This document shows positions 23,773 through 35,139 of a stretch of 64,000 nucleotides of DNA, piece after piece. Each line of letters starts with the position of its first letter. The stretch's first letter is position 1. The notes under the pieces were generated by a model. The model was not told where the DNA came from. It saw only the letters and a program-made list of their open reading frames with translations, and searched no databases. A program made the translations under genes and the position numbers. This DNA comes from Lotus japonicus (Eukaryota > Streptophyta > Magnoliopsida > Fabales > Fabaceae), in assembly GCF_012489685.1 (NCBI RefSeq), contig NC_080045.1:7837648-7901647 (forward strand), in the 5' to 3' direction.

Positions 23773-24460
23773 TTAACGTAGCAGCTACACATCCCCAAAT
23801 GAGCCCCCGCAAAACGACTCTAATAAAATCTTAAGAATAAATAAAGTTAATGTCATTTTAATAATCTTTAGTTAAAAAGTTAGACTCATCGCTTTTCAAA
23901 AAAAAAAAATTGACTCAGTCTTATCAAAACGTTTTGTAAACCTAACTTATGAGCCTATTTAGTTAGATACAATTAATATTTTTTTTGAAAAATGCGACTA
24001 AGAAAATAGAAAAATTACATTCTCAAAATCATGACACCCGAATAATCACGTATGCACTAAGACCTCCACCAAACTTGTTGGAGGATGATCATGGATCACC
24101 AGACCTGTCGCTAATCGAGAAGACAAACTTTGCTAAGAAATCTACCGCCCCTTTGCCAAACGACTCTTCTGAAGCTCTGGAAGCAAGCTCTATGGGCAAA
24201 TATCGATCACAGGGAGAAGCATCCTGCCTAATCAATGGCATCCTTCCTAGAGGTAGACAATTTTATAGTTCATGTGACTGGTCCCATTTTCCATATATAT
24301 TATTTAACCCTCATTTTGAGTGTTTTTGCCTTTTAGTCGCAAACCCCGAATGTGGATACAACCGAGGTTACATATCAAATTAAACTATCCCCTCACCTCC
24401 TTAAGGGGTAAAATGCCACTCAAACCCATGCGTTGAGGCGCAAAAGTTGACCGGGCATCT
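23773..24460. other. Intergenic DNA, possible LINE remnant
   Basis: Read on the minus strand, 24090-24170 gives a short stretch resembling the end of a LINE RNase H domain (AVDFLAKF). It is flanked by an A/T run at 23975. This is weak, and nothing else is visible. Confidence 0.3.
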
Positions 24461-24697
24461 AGGGGTAAAGCATTGTTTTGGTGCGGGCCGCGGAAACGGC
24501 ACCAAATCGAGGAAAACTCTTAATACTAGATATGGCCTGAGGGGTCACGGTCAGCAAGTGAGATGATGAGGGATAATCTTCATCATCGAGAGGGAAACAT
24601 GCCAGATCACTAGCTAAGGCCCCTAAATGACCGCTCAGTGATAAAGGAGACAAAAGTGCAAACACAACCATGAGGTTTTCCTAGAAGCAACCACTAC
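24461..24697 (+). pseudogene. Nuclear plastid insertion: 23S rRNA fragment
   Basis: About 235 bp match internal chloroplast 23S rRNA from memory: ggggtaaagca, then accaaatcgagg, then cgagagggaaaca, then aaggcccctaaatgaccgct, then cctagaagca. Differences from the plastid sequence are mostly C-to-T and G-to-A, and a short internal segment is missing near 24540. That is the usual decay of plastid DNA in a methylated nuclear genome. Similarity stops near 24697. The open frame on the opposite strand is a shadow of the rRNA. Confidence 0.85.
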
Positions 24698-26209
24698 CCT
24701 CTTTCTGATACCAATAGGAAATGGTTTCTTCCTCAACATTGATTAGATTGAGTTTAATTACTATATGTGCAATGACAGTGTAAACGTGTTTTACACCTTC
24801 ATTTAATTAGAATTCATTAATTTTTTAACATATCATTATTAAGTTTGAATTAAAATTATTTTTTAATGAAAATGAAGAGATGTTATTGGATGCATATATA
24901 AAAACGTCGGTGCATACAAATTAAATCCTACGGTGCACTGTTTGAAAACATGAGGGGTAGAAACATCGACAAAAATAGATAGGGGCAGAATTTGCACAAA
25001 CTTAAAACATCAGGGGCCAAAAATGCTTTTTAGCCAATTTTTTAACACCTTGTTATATTTGTCACCTTGTTAATGTGATATTTGTCACCTTGTATAAACG
25101 TCGGAGTAATGTGATATTTGTCACCTTGTTAATTAACAAGAGAAATGTTGGAGAAAAATGCACAATTTCTTTTCTGAATATTTTTTAAATTAATAATAAT
25201 AGCATTATTAAAGATAATAAAGCAAATCATTTCAGATGAGATATTTGGATTGGATATGAATTGAGGTATGTATATAGTACACATCCACTCCCACCACCCC
25301 ACAGACAGAGGAATAATACATTGTGGGTGGTATTATCAAAGATTGGCTTGACCACAACCTTGTGAATTAAAAGATAAGTTAATGGGTGGTCTCGCATTGA
25401 AAATAAAATAAAAATGTCCAAAATGTGAATGTCCCCACCACCTTTCCAATTGGACCCAATCACACCTATTACCTATATCAAATGTTGTACTCCGCGTGTC
25501 ACTTTTATGCCCTCGTGTACATGTCACCACAACCCCCCACCTTTCCTCGCGTGCTAATTCTAATTCCTACTTCTCGCAGTCACCAAAATGTTTTTGTCCC
25601 ACTCTTCATAATGCCAAACCTCAAAGGCCCCAACCATCCAGCAGTACAGTATTCAAATATAGTAAATAGTACTTGTTCTTTACAAAATAGAACTTACAAT
25701 CTTTGTATGATGGATGTAGGTTGAGCGTTATAATGACGATAGTTATGTTCATGACAGAGCTATTTGGCGGAATACGGTAGCAGTATTTTTGCAAAAAAAA
25801 AAAATACTATGACGCTCATGTCATTTTTTAGATTAGAAGAGAATGTCAAAGTCTTTAAAAAGTATTTAAATAGCAAAATATTTATACTTATGAAAGTGAA
25901 CTGTCAAATCTATATTTATACATGTGGTAAGAAGTGTAATTGTGGCATTGAGCTTTAGTAAAACATTTGTACTGCAAGCCTTTAATTGGAACGCAAAAAA
26001 ACCGCAACGGCTATAAAGCTAGTTGAAAAGACGGGTTAGCCGAGGCAAAGAGGCATCCGTTCGTTGGATATGGATAGCTTAGCCGAAAGAACAAAAATTG
26101 TGCATCTGGACTTGATTAATTGATAAGTACGTCAACCTAAGCATGGAAACAAAGGTATTTTCATAGTGATACTAAGAATCTAGGTTTTGTCACGTCGAAT
26201 ATTGGAGAT
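24698..26209. other. Intergenic DNA with a small tandem repeat
   Basis: At 25049-25135 three to four imperfect copies of tgatatttgtcaccttgt occur in tandem. The rest is AT-rich. The open frame at 25425-25724 has no recognisable domain. Confidence 0.45.
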
Positions 26210-26648
26210 GGATCATTTCCTTTAAAATAGGAGTACTTGTTACTAGGAGCCAACCAATATAGGAAGATCAGTTAGAATAGTCTGCTAGGTTAACTAGGAG
26301 TGAGAAGACATTAACATCGCATAATTTGTAGTGGTTTGTATGGAGTCTAGGATGTAGGTTAGTGATTACATGCATACTTGAGCAACGATTATATTTAGTT
26401 GAATTCTCCCTATAAATAGGGATTATTTGTACAAAGGACAATTAAAACTCATCATTTCAAACAAATAAATCAACCCCATCTTCAACCTCTCAATAGTAGT
26501 CTCTAAGAGCTTTTTGGAGTATCTTAGGAATTTACATTGAGGAACTGAGTTTCTTTTTCGAGTAATCTCTTGTTGAGGGAATCATTGCGCTTGTTACTCA
26601 GCCGACTCATACGACAACCCCTAGATCGAAATTCATTTGAACCACAAA
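26210..26648 (+). repeat. Gypsy-type LTR remnant with primer site
   Basis: The segment has a promoter-like ccctataaataggg (near 26410), an A-rich leader, and an end at aaccaca (about 26646). It is followed directly by ttggcacatccagtgggac (26650-26668), which has the form of a plant gypsy primer-binding site. The left limit is uncertain. No internal coding region follows, because a hAT element interrupts it at 26703 and only about 170 bp of related sequence remains beyond that. Confidence 0.5.
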
Positions 26649-26702
26649 ATTGGCACATCCAGTGGGACTTACATTGCTATTGAGAAGTTTTCATGTCCAA
26701 AC

Positions 26703-27504
26703 CATAGTAGTCAATCTCGGATAGCGGCGCGGAGCGGCCAACCCCAAAAGTGGGATAGCGGGGTAGCGCATAGCGGGATGACCGCTATTCTGATTTTTCA
26801 TATATAATTTTATTTTATATAATTTATAGTTTAATAGCATATACATATATATAATTACTAAAAAATGATAAATATAACTTAAAATTCATAACATGATGAA
26901 ATGATAGAGAAGAGATGCCCTGCTGGAAGAGGAGAGAAACAAAGGGTAGCAAAATGAAATGATTGAGAATAGAAAATTAAAGAGGAAAAGAAAGGAAAGA
27001 AAAATAGAGGAATAAAAAGAAGAAAAAAAAAAACCAGAGCAGAATAGAGGCCAAAGGGAAACAGCCAAACAGGGCCAGTGGTCGCCGGAGATAGGCTGAT
27101 CGGAGGTGGACGGTGCTGTCGGATGTCGTGTTGTGGCCATGTGTGCTCATCGACGGTGGCTGAAGGAGGTCGCACCATGATCAGATTCGCAGAAGAAAGA
27201 AGAAGATGAATAGTTATGAAAGTGAAACGCGCGTTTCATTTATTCAAAACGAAATCCCAAAAGTACCCTCAAAGTTTAACCTAATTGTAAAATTTCAAGG
27301 GCAATTTAGGTTTTCCTCGAGTTCCCCTTCTCTTCTCCCTGTCGCGCCGCGATCTGGTGCGATTGGCCGCGATTTGGGCCGCGAATTGCGCCGCTCCAGC
27401 CGCGACGGTGATCTGCGACGCGATTGTTTCAGAATCGCGGGGAGGGGCCGCAACGCGACGTGACGGCGCTATAGCGGCGCGATTTGCTGCGATTGACTAC
27501 TATG
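26703..27504. mobile_element. Non-autonomous hAT transposon, 802 bp
   Basis: Perfect 14-bp inverted termini catagtagtcaatc are flanked by the 8-bp direct repeat gtccaaac (26695-26702 and 27505-27512). Both subterminal regions are rich in gcggcgcg and gatagcgg motifs. The interior is AT-rich to GA-rich and encodes no transposase. It was inserted just downstream of the primer site of a gypsy LTR remnant. Confidence 0.9.
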
Positions 27505-27749
27505 GTCCAAACCACGACCTATGTAGGGGTACGATTGCTACTTGTTATACGATTATTTGTAGATTCCATTTTTGCTTCAGACCTCAGGTTTATGGGCCAA
27601 CGTATGTCATGGTTTGGAGATTACAACTTCTCAATAGGAATGTGAGTCTCATTGCAATATAGAGGCAAGTTTACGTCAAAAGGAGGGATGAGGGCATCGA
27701 GGGCATTCGCTTTTCATAGCTGAACCTGGCCCTTTAAACATCTTACTAA

Positions 27750-28160
27750 CTGGAGATAGTGAGGAAGACCACAAAGACACAACAAGGGGGGTTAAATTGT
27801 GTTTTGGATGAGTGCATCTTCTATAAGAATGTAGTGCAGACAATATAAGTGATTTAGAGGGTAGCGAACAATGTAGACACATATTTTATCCTGGTTCAAC
27901 CAAAGTCATAGGGCTACTTCTAGTCCTTGGAATCCACCAAACTTTTTACTATCATTCAAGTCTCAAGGACTTCTCCTTAAAAGGATTCTCAGAACTTCTC
28001 CTTAGCAAGTATTATTTTACCATGCTTCGTCAAGCACTAACAAGCATTCTTTTCCATTCCTCTTCCGGCACTAATAAGTAATATTTCCCGTGTCTCTCCA
28101 GGCGCTAACAAGTATTATTTCTCATGCCTCTCCAAGTGCTAACAAGTATATATCGCTCAG
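27750..28160 (-). repeat. Diverged SIRE-like LTR fragment
   Basis: A ggggggttaaattgtgttt stretch is followed by ttttatcctggttca and then a series of actctcctta/aagtatt-like repeats. The first two match the order and wording of the SIRE-like LTRs near 43.1 and 53.9 kb, in the same orientation. The boundaries are unclear and no second LTR is nearby. Confidence 0.45.
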
Positions 28161-28246
28161 AGCGGATAATGTAGGTTTTGAAATAAGATGGGATGAGTGT
28201 GTAATTAAAACTTCATTCATAGGAGAGGAGTATGTGTTTTAAAAAA

Positions 28247-28493
28247 GGGTTGTCTAAATGATCCATGTGGGTTACTAGCCCACAACTCAATGAACCAATG
28301 ACATTTTTTATAAACAAATTAATAAATAAGATATATAAATTCCAACTCACTTATCTTTAATGTGATTGGAACCAATGTCATTTTTTATAAACAAATTAAT
28401 AAATAAGATATATAAATTCCAAACTCACTTATCTTTAATGTGATTGGACGATTAGTTTAACACAAACTTTCTTATAGGTTATTTGGACAACCC
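28247..28493. mobile_element. MITE, Mutator-like, copy 1
   Basis: The ends gggttgtctaaatgatcca and (inverted) gggttgtccaaataacc match the family at 29765-29907. The 9-bp flanks tttaaaaaa and tataaaaaa differ at one position. The element is lengthened by an internal tandem duplication. Confidence 0.7.
28294..28448. repeat. 77-bp tandem duplication inside the MITE
   Basis: Units 28294-28370 and 28371-28448 are nearly identical (one substitution and one inserted A seen by eye), so the duplication is recent. Confidence 0.9.
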
Positions 28494-28590
28494 TATAAAA
28501 AATAAAAAGAACTGGAGTGTAATTAAAACTTCTCTTAAAAGAAGAACAATACTACCTTACTGTAACGTAAAGTTTGGACCATTCTTTATA

Positions 28591-28856
28591 CTGCATTCGT
28601 TCCAATATAACTGTCCAGAGAGATAAGAAACACACATATTAAGAAGTGCAATTAATTTTGTTAATTTTCATGAAAGTATTATTTGTTTTCCTATTTCACC
28701 CTTTAGAATGCATTTTATCTTTCCTCATTTATTGTTCTTGCAAGGACATTTATTGGAAAAACATCATTTAACACTTTCTTGAAATTCTAACTGGACATAT
28801 ATATATATATGAATAATTTTTTTAAAATGTGGATAGTTAATAAGGAATGAAGGTAG
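28591..28856. mobile_element. Stowaway-like MITE
   Basis: The left end ctgcattcgttcc and inverted right end ctaccttcattcc are flanked by TA (28589-28590 and 28857-28858). The interior is related to the degenerate copy in the leghemoglobin intron at 39090-39334. Confidence 0.7.
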
Positions 28857-28858
28857 TA

Positions 28859-29162
28859 CTCCCTCCGTTCCTATTTATAAGAACCAAATAGAAAATGTTT
28901 TTGGTCCTTTTTATAAGAACCAATTTAGAGTTTGTGGAAAAATAATTATTTTTTGACAAGAATGCCCAATTTAATTGAATTTCTCTCTCTTTTCACTTGT
29001 TATAGCATTAGTGATGTATAGAAATTAAGAATAATGAGTGGAGGGTAACTTTGAAAATTTGATATAAATTGAGAACAAATTTAATACAATTATTTAGATT
29101 AGCTAAATTTCTTAAAGGATGTGAAGCGATTGCTTGGTTCTTATATTAAGTAATGGAAGGAG
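28859..29162. mobile_element. Stowaway MITE adjoining the previous one
   Basis: It begins ctccctccgttcc and ends with the inverted counterpart ggaaggag. It is flanked by TA at 28857-28858 and 29163-29164. Its left TA is the right TA of the neighbouring element, so the two sit back to back. Confidence 0.8.
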
Positions 29163-29346
29163 TATAATTTAACGATCATAATTTATTCATATTCTTATTA
29201 TTATAAGTTACATTTTCGATATTGATGTATGTACATTGAAGAGAAACATTTTTAAACACCATAATTGCTCGTGTCACCCCTAATACCACATCCTAATGGG
29301 GTACGCAATTAGACTATTAATTAAATACTATCCATCATCCCGTAGC

Positions 29347-29353
29347 TATAAAA
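29347..29353 (+). promoter_or_regulatory. TATA box of the ACL5-like gene
   Basis: The sequence ctataaaaggcg lies about 108 bp upstream of the start codon, a normal plant spacing. Just upstream, 29165-29340, is AT-rich DNA separating it from the Stowaway pair, so a MITE lies within 200 bp of the core promoter. Confidence 0.75.
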
Positions 29354-29460
29354 GGCGAGTGCTGCCCACTATTACCACACCCTGCAATCCCATCACTGTA
29401 TTGCACTTTACAACATCCAATTCTCTTCATACCTCTGTCTTCTCGTTTCCTTTTCCAACC

Positions 29461-32400
29461 ATGGGTGAGGCTCCAGAGGTTTTCTACATCAATGGGTTCT
29501 CAAAGTTTGGCCATGAAACTCAACAAAACAATGGTAACCACCAGAACCATGACTCTACCTGGTATGAGGAAGTCATTGATGATGATCTCAAATGGTCTTT
29601 TAAACTCAACAGGTTCGTCCTTCATTAGTTCGTCCTTCATTAGTTCAAATCAATGTAAATATCAGTAATGCACAAAGATTTATTTTAATTTATATTAAGT
29701 GTATGTTTGAAAAGGCAAGTCTCGGCGCAAGAATTAAGTTGTTATCATGTGACTTTTTAGTCACGGGTTGTCTAAATGACCCATGATAAAGTTTAGGTTA
29801 AATAATTCATCATCCAATCACATTGAAGATCAACTCATTTATCTCCAATGTGATTGGATGATGAGTTATTTAACCCGAACTTTATCATGGGTCATTTAGA
29901 CAACTCCTTTAGTCACACGTTTGAGCCGTGAAATCAGAAACTTCAAAAAATGTGAGATAAGATTATGTACATTAGATCCACAATATAGCATAATATTTGC
30001 CATGTTTATATTAAGTGTATCTATGATTTCCTTACACAAACATTAAACAAGATTTTGACACCTTGACTCAAAGATCCGTGTTGAATATACAGTAAGTTTA
30101 TAATAGATTGTGTTACTGCTCGAAAGATTCCATTTGCTCTGTTTTTCCATATAGATTAATTTTGTTTTGTTTAGTTACACAAACTCATTCTTTTTATCTT
30201 TTTTTTTTCCTGATAATTTTCAACAGCGTGCTCCATGAAGCGATTAGCGAGTACCAGGACATAGCTCTTTTAGATACAAAGCGTTTTGGAAAGGTTTGCA
30301 AGCCCTGCTAGTGCTTCTAATAGGAGCTCTGTTTTTCATTCTCCATTTACATAATTCTAGTATTGAAAAGCAAAGGGAGGAAAAAAAGGTTTCAAATGAT
30401 AGTTGTTGTTATGTATGTGATGTTTATTTGAATATGATGCATATATATAGGCCTTGGTGCTTGATGGGAAGATGCAGAGTGCTGAAAATGATGAATTCAT
30501 TTATCATGAGTGTTTGATGCACCCCCCTCTTTTATTTCATCCCAAGTAAGTATTCACTTTCTTATTTAACATAACATTATGTTAAAAGGAAAATACTGTA
30601 TTTTTTTTAGTACTTAACATGTAGAGTTCAAGCAAGTAGTTGATTCAAGTGATACATGTTTGATTCTCATAAAATAAGGTATCGAGTTTGAGTTTAGTGA
30701 ATGAAAAAAAGTCTCCTCTAAAAGAGTTTGTTTCACCATAATATAAATAGGGTTAATCATCTACTTGGTCCCTGTGGTTGTGTGGCCGTCTGAAATTAGT
30801 CCCTCCCCGAAAAATCTGAAAATCTAAGTCCTCGTGTTTGGAAAGTGTGTGGAAATTAGTCCCTCCGGCGAGGACCTGCTACACACACTTTTTCAAACGC
30901 GAGGGCTTAGATTTTCAGATTTTCCGGGGAGGGACTAATTTCAGACGGCCACACAACCACAGGGACCAAGTAGATGATTAACCCATATAAATATTATCAA
31001 CTCAAACAGAATTGGCTTGGTTGATGAAACTTGTATTATACCAACAAAAAAAACCTTCTAAAAGTGCTTGTTTATCTTAAGACATTTAATGAAAGTGAAG
31101 TTGAGAATGTAATATTTTCATATTTCGTACAAGCTTAAAAAATTTATTTTTTAGTAATATAAATTCTCAGTCATGTAACTTGACATGTTTTCTTTAAATG
31201 TCATTTTCATGTCATGAGAATCTTATAAAAATTATATCCGACTAACAATTCCTTCTACTACAAATTTTATATTTTTCAAATTTTTAATTATATAAATTTT
31301 AAAAACATTCCCTGAAAAAGTATACAATTACAGCACATATTGCTAGTGATCACAAAATCAAACCACATATGTGTATTTGATGACTCATGTCAATTCACCA
31401 TTCTTACTAACAATTCTGTATTTCTTGTACTCTCTTAATAAAAGTTAGTTGCAAGATTACAAATATCTTCCACTTGATTATGCTTATGCTTTCTTGGTGG
31501 ACTTAATTAGGTTGTATTTATTTCATGAACCCTTTGACTAATATGAAGAGGCATGTGTTAATGGTTTGGCAGCCCCAAAACGGTGTTTATAATGGGAGGT
31601 GGTGAAGGGTCTGCAGCAAGGGAGGCCCTCAGACACAAGTCAATGGACAGAGTAGTCATGTGTGACATTGACAAGGTTACTACCAATATAACTTCTCAAC
31701 CGTCCCTTTAATTGAAAAGTTTACAATATCCATATCTTTTACAAGTTTATCATATCCATTTAATTAATAAAACGAATTCCATTTTTTTTCTTAAAAAAAT
31801 ATAAGCTGTGCATATATATAAAAGCAGTGAACTATAAAATATTAATAATGACTATCGGATTTCAAACTAGGGTTAAGTTCCTCAAAAGTTTTTCTTTTTC
31901 TTTTTTAGGATTCTTCAAGTTGAAATATATTAATATTTAATAGTGAAGAGATTAAGCTCGAAAAGACAGAGGGATAACAAAAACAAAAACTCCAACCATC
32001 CACAAGAATGCACAATCGCTTAATCAATCTAAAAAAAGAAAACAACTACCAAAAACCACAATATATGAAAGAAGGAACCCAAGGAAGCAAAGCTCATGAC
32101 CTAAAACCAAAACCAAGAGCGACACATACACTTAGGGTGGCCACTACTCCTTCATTTCCTCTTCCAGGCTGCGGATGACCGCCTCATCCCCACATCAAAT
32201 GTACAACCCAAAAACATGCCAATAAATCACGTCTTCTTGGCTCGCGTCCAATAAGTTCATCAAAAGTTACATATGAATTTTATAAGATTATATGTTAAAT
32301 AATAATTTAGTTGATTAGAAAATCAACCATTTAATTTTGATCTAAATTTTACATAAAAATGTTATTTGGAAAAAACTTCGGGTACTGTTTAAGTTGCGCA

Positions 32401-35139
32401 ATGAAAAGCAATCCACTTTCTTAGTTTATTAGTGTGATCATTTTTTACTTTTTAAACTCGTGTGTTATGTTAAGATTGGACAGCAGTAAAACCAGCATTA
32501 TAGAACTGCATTTAACTTTTATCTATACTATTTTATCACATTTAAAAAAGTTATGATAGGTTAAAACTTCAATTTCTCTTATGGTTTATTTTCACTTAGT
32601 TTTACTCCATATCTCTCTTTTGTTTTTATCATATTATTTATCATATCACTGATTTCTCGTACTCTATTTTTAGATGTACAACGAAAAAATGGGAACATAA
32701 CTTAATTTCATATTAAATAGCTAACTAATATTTTATCATTTAAAGTGTGTAACCCCTCCTTAAGGAATCAAATTGATTACAATAAATGTTTGATGGTTAT
32801 AAAAATACTTAAAAAACAAACATGTTTGATAGATGACTAAGATGTCAATATCAAAACATGGTCCATTAATAACATATAAATTTATATACTCAAGTTGTTG
32901 ACCATGCTCAAATTTATGTAATCACGTTTGGCTTTCTTATTCTTGCAGGTGGTGGTAGATTTCTGCAGAAAATACTTGACCGCAAACAGGGAGGCATTTT
33001 CTAATAAGAAGCTGGACCTTGTCTTCAATGATGCTAAGTAAGAAGCTTGGTCACTTTCTATCTTTACTTATAATTTAGGGGAGCACAACCTCACATATAA
33101 ATGCTTCATTTATATTTTTCTTTGTTTCAAACCTTCACACATTTTATTTCAGAATAGAGTTTAGTGAAAATAATAATTTAGGGTCAATTTCCCTCCCTAG
33201 GACTCTTATTACTACAACATCATTGTTATCATTTTATTTATCAATCATCCCTAAATAACGTGGTGGTATTTAAATATTTGCAAATTTGAAAGCAAGTTAT
33301 ACTCACTAAAGGTGAGAACACAAGTTCAGTCACCAGAAAATCATTTATTGAAATAAACAAATATAATTTCTCTAATTTGTGGTGGTGACACATGTCAAAG
33401 AAAAAAAAATTACAAATTTGAAATCCGTTAATCAATTAGTTCTCAGTGGCTGATAATCCCTATTATACCAATAATAGTTTAGCCTAATCCATTGAGCAAT
33501 ACACTAGCATAGTTCCTTCTCTTTACTCAGACCAATCATCGTATACCCTTAGAACTCCATTTTTTCCCAAGAAAAAAAGAATTTGTAAAAGGCTTGTCTA
33601 GATGACCAAAGGAAAAAAATTGGGTTAAATCAGCACCAATAATATGTAAGAAAAGTACAATTTCTAATCCAAGTCTTTTTAGGATTATTTACACAACTTC
33701 TTTCAAAAATAAACTAACAAATTATATTCTCTTCAAGAACATGTGTGTTGCCCTTTATTTTCTTCTTGTATTGGTGGATCTCATGGAATCTTAGTCTACA
33801 AATAAGTTGAAAATTGCAAATCAAATTTTGTATTGAAGGGCTGAATTAGAGAAGAGAAAGGAGAAGTTTGATATCATTGTTGGAGATTTGGCAGACCCAC
33901 TTGAAGATGGGCCTTGCTATCAACTCTACACAAAATCCTTTTATGAGAAAGTGGTGAAGCCCAAACTCAATGAGAATGGAATTTTTGTGACCCAGGTAGA
34001 TTATGAACAACATCCTTGTATGCTGTGAGCAGAATAAGCACTTTATCTATTTTTTTATTAAATATAACTTTTTTTTTCATTGCACAGGCTGGACCAGCAG
34101 GTATCTTCACACACAAGGAGGTCTTCACTTCTATATATAACACAATCAAACATGTCTTCAAATGTAAGATTATCTAATTCAAGTCTTTTGTTCTAGGATT
34201 AAACTTCAGTATCATTAACAGAGTAAACAGAGCACATGGATATTGTGTTTTAATTTTAACTAAGCGATGTTATTGTTTCTTTTGCTTCTGGTGCAGATGT
34301 GATTGCATACACAACTCATGTACCCTCATTTGCTGACACATGGGGATGGGTTATGGTATGTGAATTGAAAAGAAAAATACTTGTTTTTTTCTTCCTTTCT
34401 TGCAATTAAGTGCATGTTTCAAATCATTTTACATGCATGTTTTGATTAACGTTATCACTTATCACAATTGATTTGGAAAAAAATGAAAATCAATTCTAAG
34501 GAGAATTTTATGAATAGCTTCAAGATGTTAGAAATGATTATGAGAAACGAGAAACTATTTCATATATGCTATAATTAAGTATTTAAGCATCTATTTACAT
34601 ATAATTTCTATGCTTAATACAGGCTTCAGATCAACCCCTGTCAATTAGTGCTGAGGTAATGGACAAAAGGATCAATGCAAGAATAGATGGGGATCTGCTC
34701 TATCTGAATGGTGCTTGGTTCAAATCATCTACCATCATGAATAAGACTGTTTCACATTCGTAAGTACTTGCAGTTCAAATCCTAAAACCAAAGTCCAGTA
34801 GCCCTACACAAATTTCAGATCTTTGATAGTCCTAGTTAAATGTAGCATGTTTGTATCAACATTTTTTCTTCAAAATCGATTCTGACACGTAGAAGTTTCT
34901 CACTCAAAATTAATTTTAACTTCAGAATCATTTGAAGAAGTACTTCTTAAAATGCACTTAGCCACAACACTATAACTATTCAATGAAAACTTAAGATGCC
35001 AATGTCAACATGCTCCCCCTCCATTTGATTTTGACATCAACTGTATCATCATTGTTACAGATTGCAGAATGAAACTCACGTCTACACAGAAGAAAATGCT
35101 AGATTTGTTCCTGGACATGGCATGGCTTATCGCATCTGA
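29461..35139 (+). CDS. ACL5: Thermospermine synthase (ACAULIS5-like)
   Basis: The protein would transfer an aminopropyl group from decarboxylated S-adenosylmethionine to spermidine, giving thermospermine, which limits xylem differentiation in plants. Ten exons join in frame with GT-AG introns: 29461-29612, 30227-30293, 30451-30545, 31573-31675, 32949-33037, 33839-33995, 34088-34163, 34297-34355, 34623-34759 and 35061-35139. The product is 337 residues, close to the roughly 339 of Arabidopsis ACL5. Visible motifs are WYEE and DDDLKWSF (residues 34-47), the substrate-binding [10 protein letters not shown] (113-122), CDID (135-138), GDLADP (184-189), [14 protein letters not shown] (221-234) and [12 protein letters not shown] (258-269). 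This motif set separates thermospermine synthase from spermidine and spermine synthases in family knowledge. Introns 1, 3 and 5 hold MITEs or traces and intron 4 a possible LINE tail. The frame is intact and the gene looks functional. Confidence 0.95.
29765..29907. mobile_element. MITE, Mutator-like, copy 2, in ACL5 intron 1
   Basis: A 143-bp near-palindrome whose ends gggttgtctaaatgaccc and (inverted) ggagttgtctaaatgaccc flank a short loop. The flanks are a perfect 9-bp repeat, tttagtcac (29756-29764 and 29908-29916), the Mutator TSD length. Transcribed, it would fold into a long hairpin. Confidence 0.88.
30750..30984. mobile_element. Hairpin MITE with 9-bp TSD, in ACL5 intron 3
   Basis: A 235-bp element with inverted arms of about 100 bp. 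The left arm begins gggttaatcatctacttggt and the right arm is its near-exact complement. It is flanked by the perfect 9-bp repeat atataaata (30741-30749 and 30985-30993). The 9-bp TSD and long arms point to the Mutator superfamily. It is a different family from the MITE in intron 1. Confidence 0.9.
31905..32260 (-). mobile_element. Possible LINE 3' end in ACL5 intron 4
   Basis: A T-rich run precedes a stretch which, read on the minus strand, resembles the hydrophobic C-terminal tail and 3' end of plant L1-type LINEs. No catalytic domain is present. The boundaries are approximate. Confidence 0.35.
33591..33705. mobile_element. Degenerate MITE trace in ACL5 intron 5
   Basis: The ends ggcttgtctagatgacc and (inverted) agttgtgtaaataatcc resemble those of the elements at 28247 and 29765. 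It has lost most of the palindrome and has no clear TSD. Confidence 0.4.

Noticed and set aside
24459..24671. 70-codon open frame on the minus strand
   Set aside because: It is the antisense shadow of the plastid 23S rRNA fragment.
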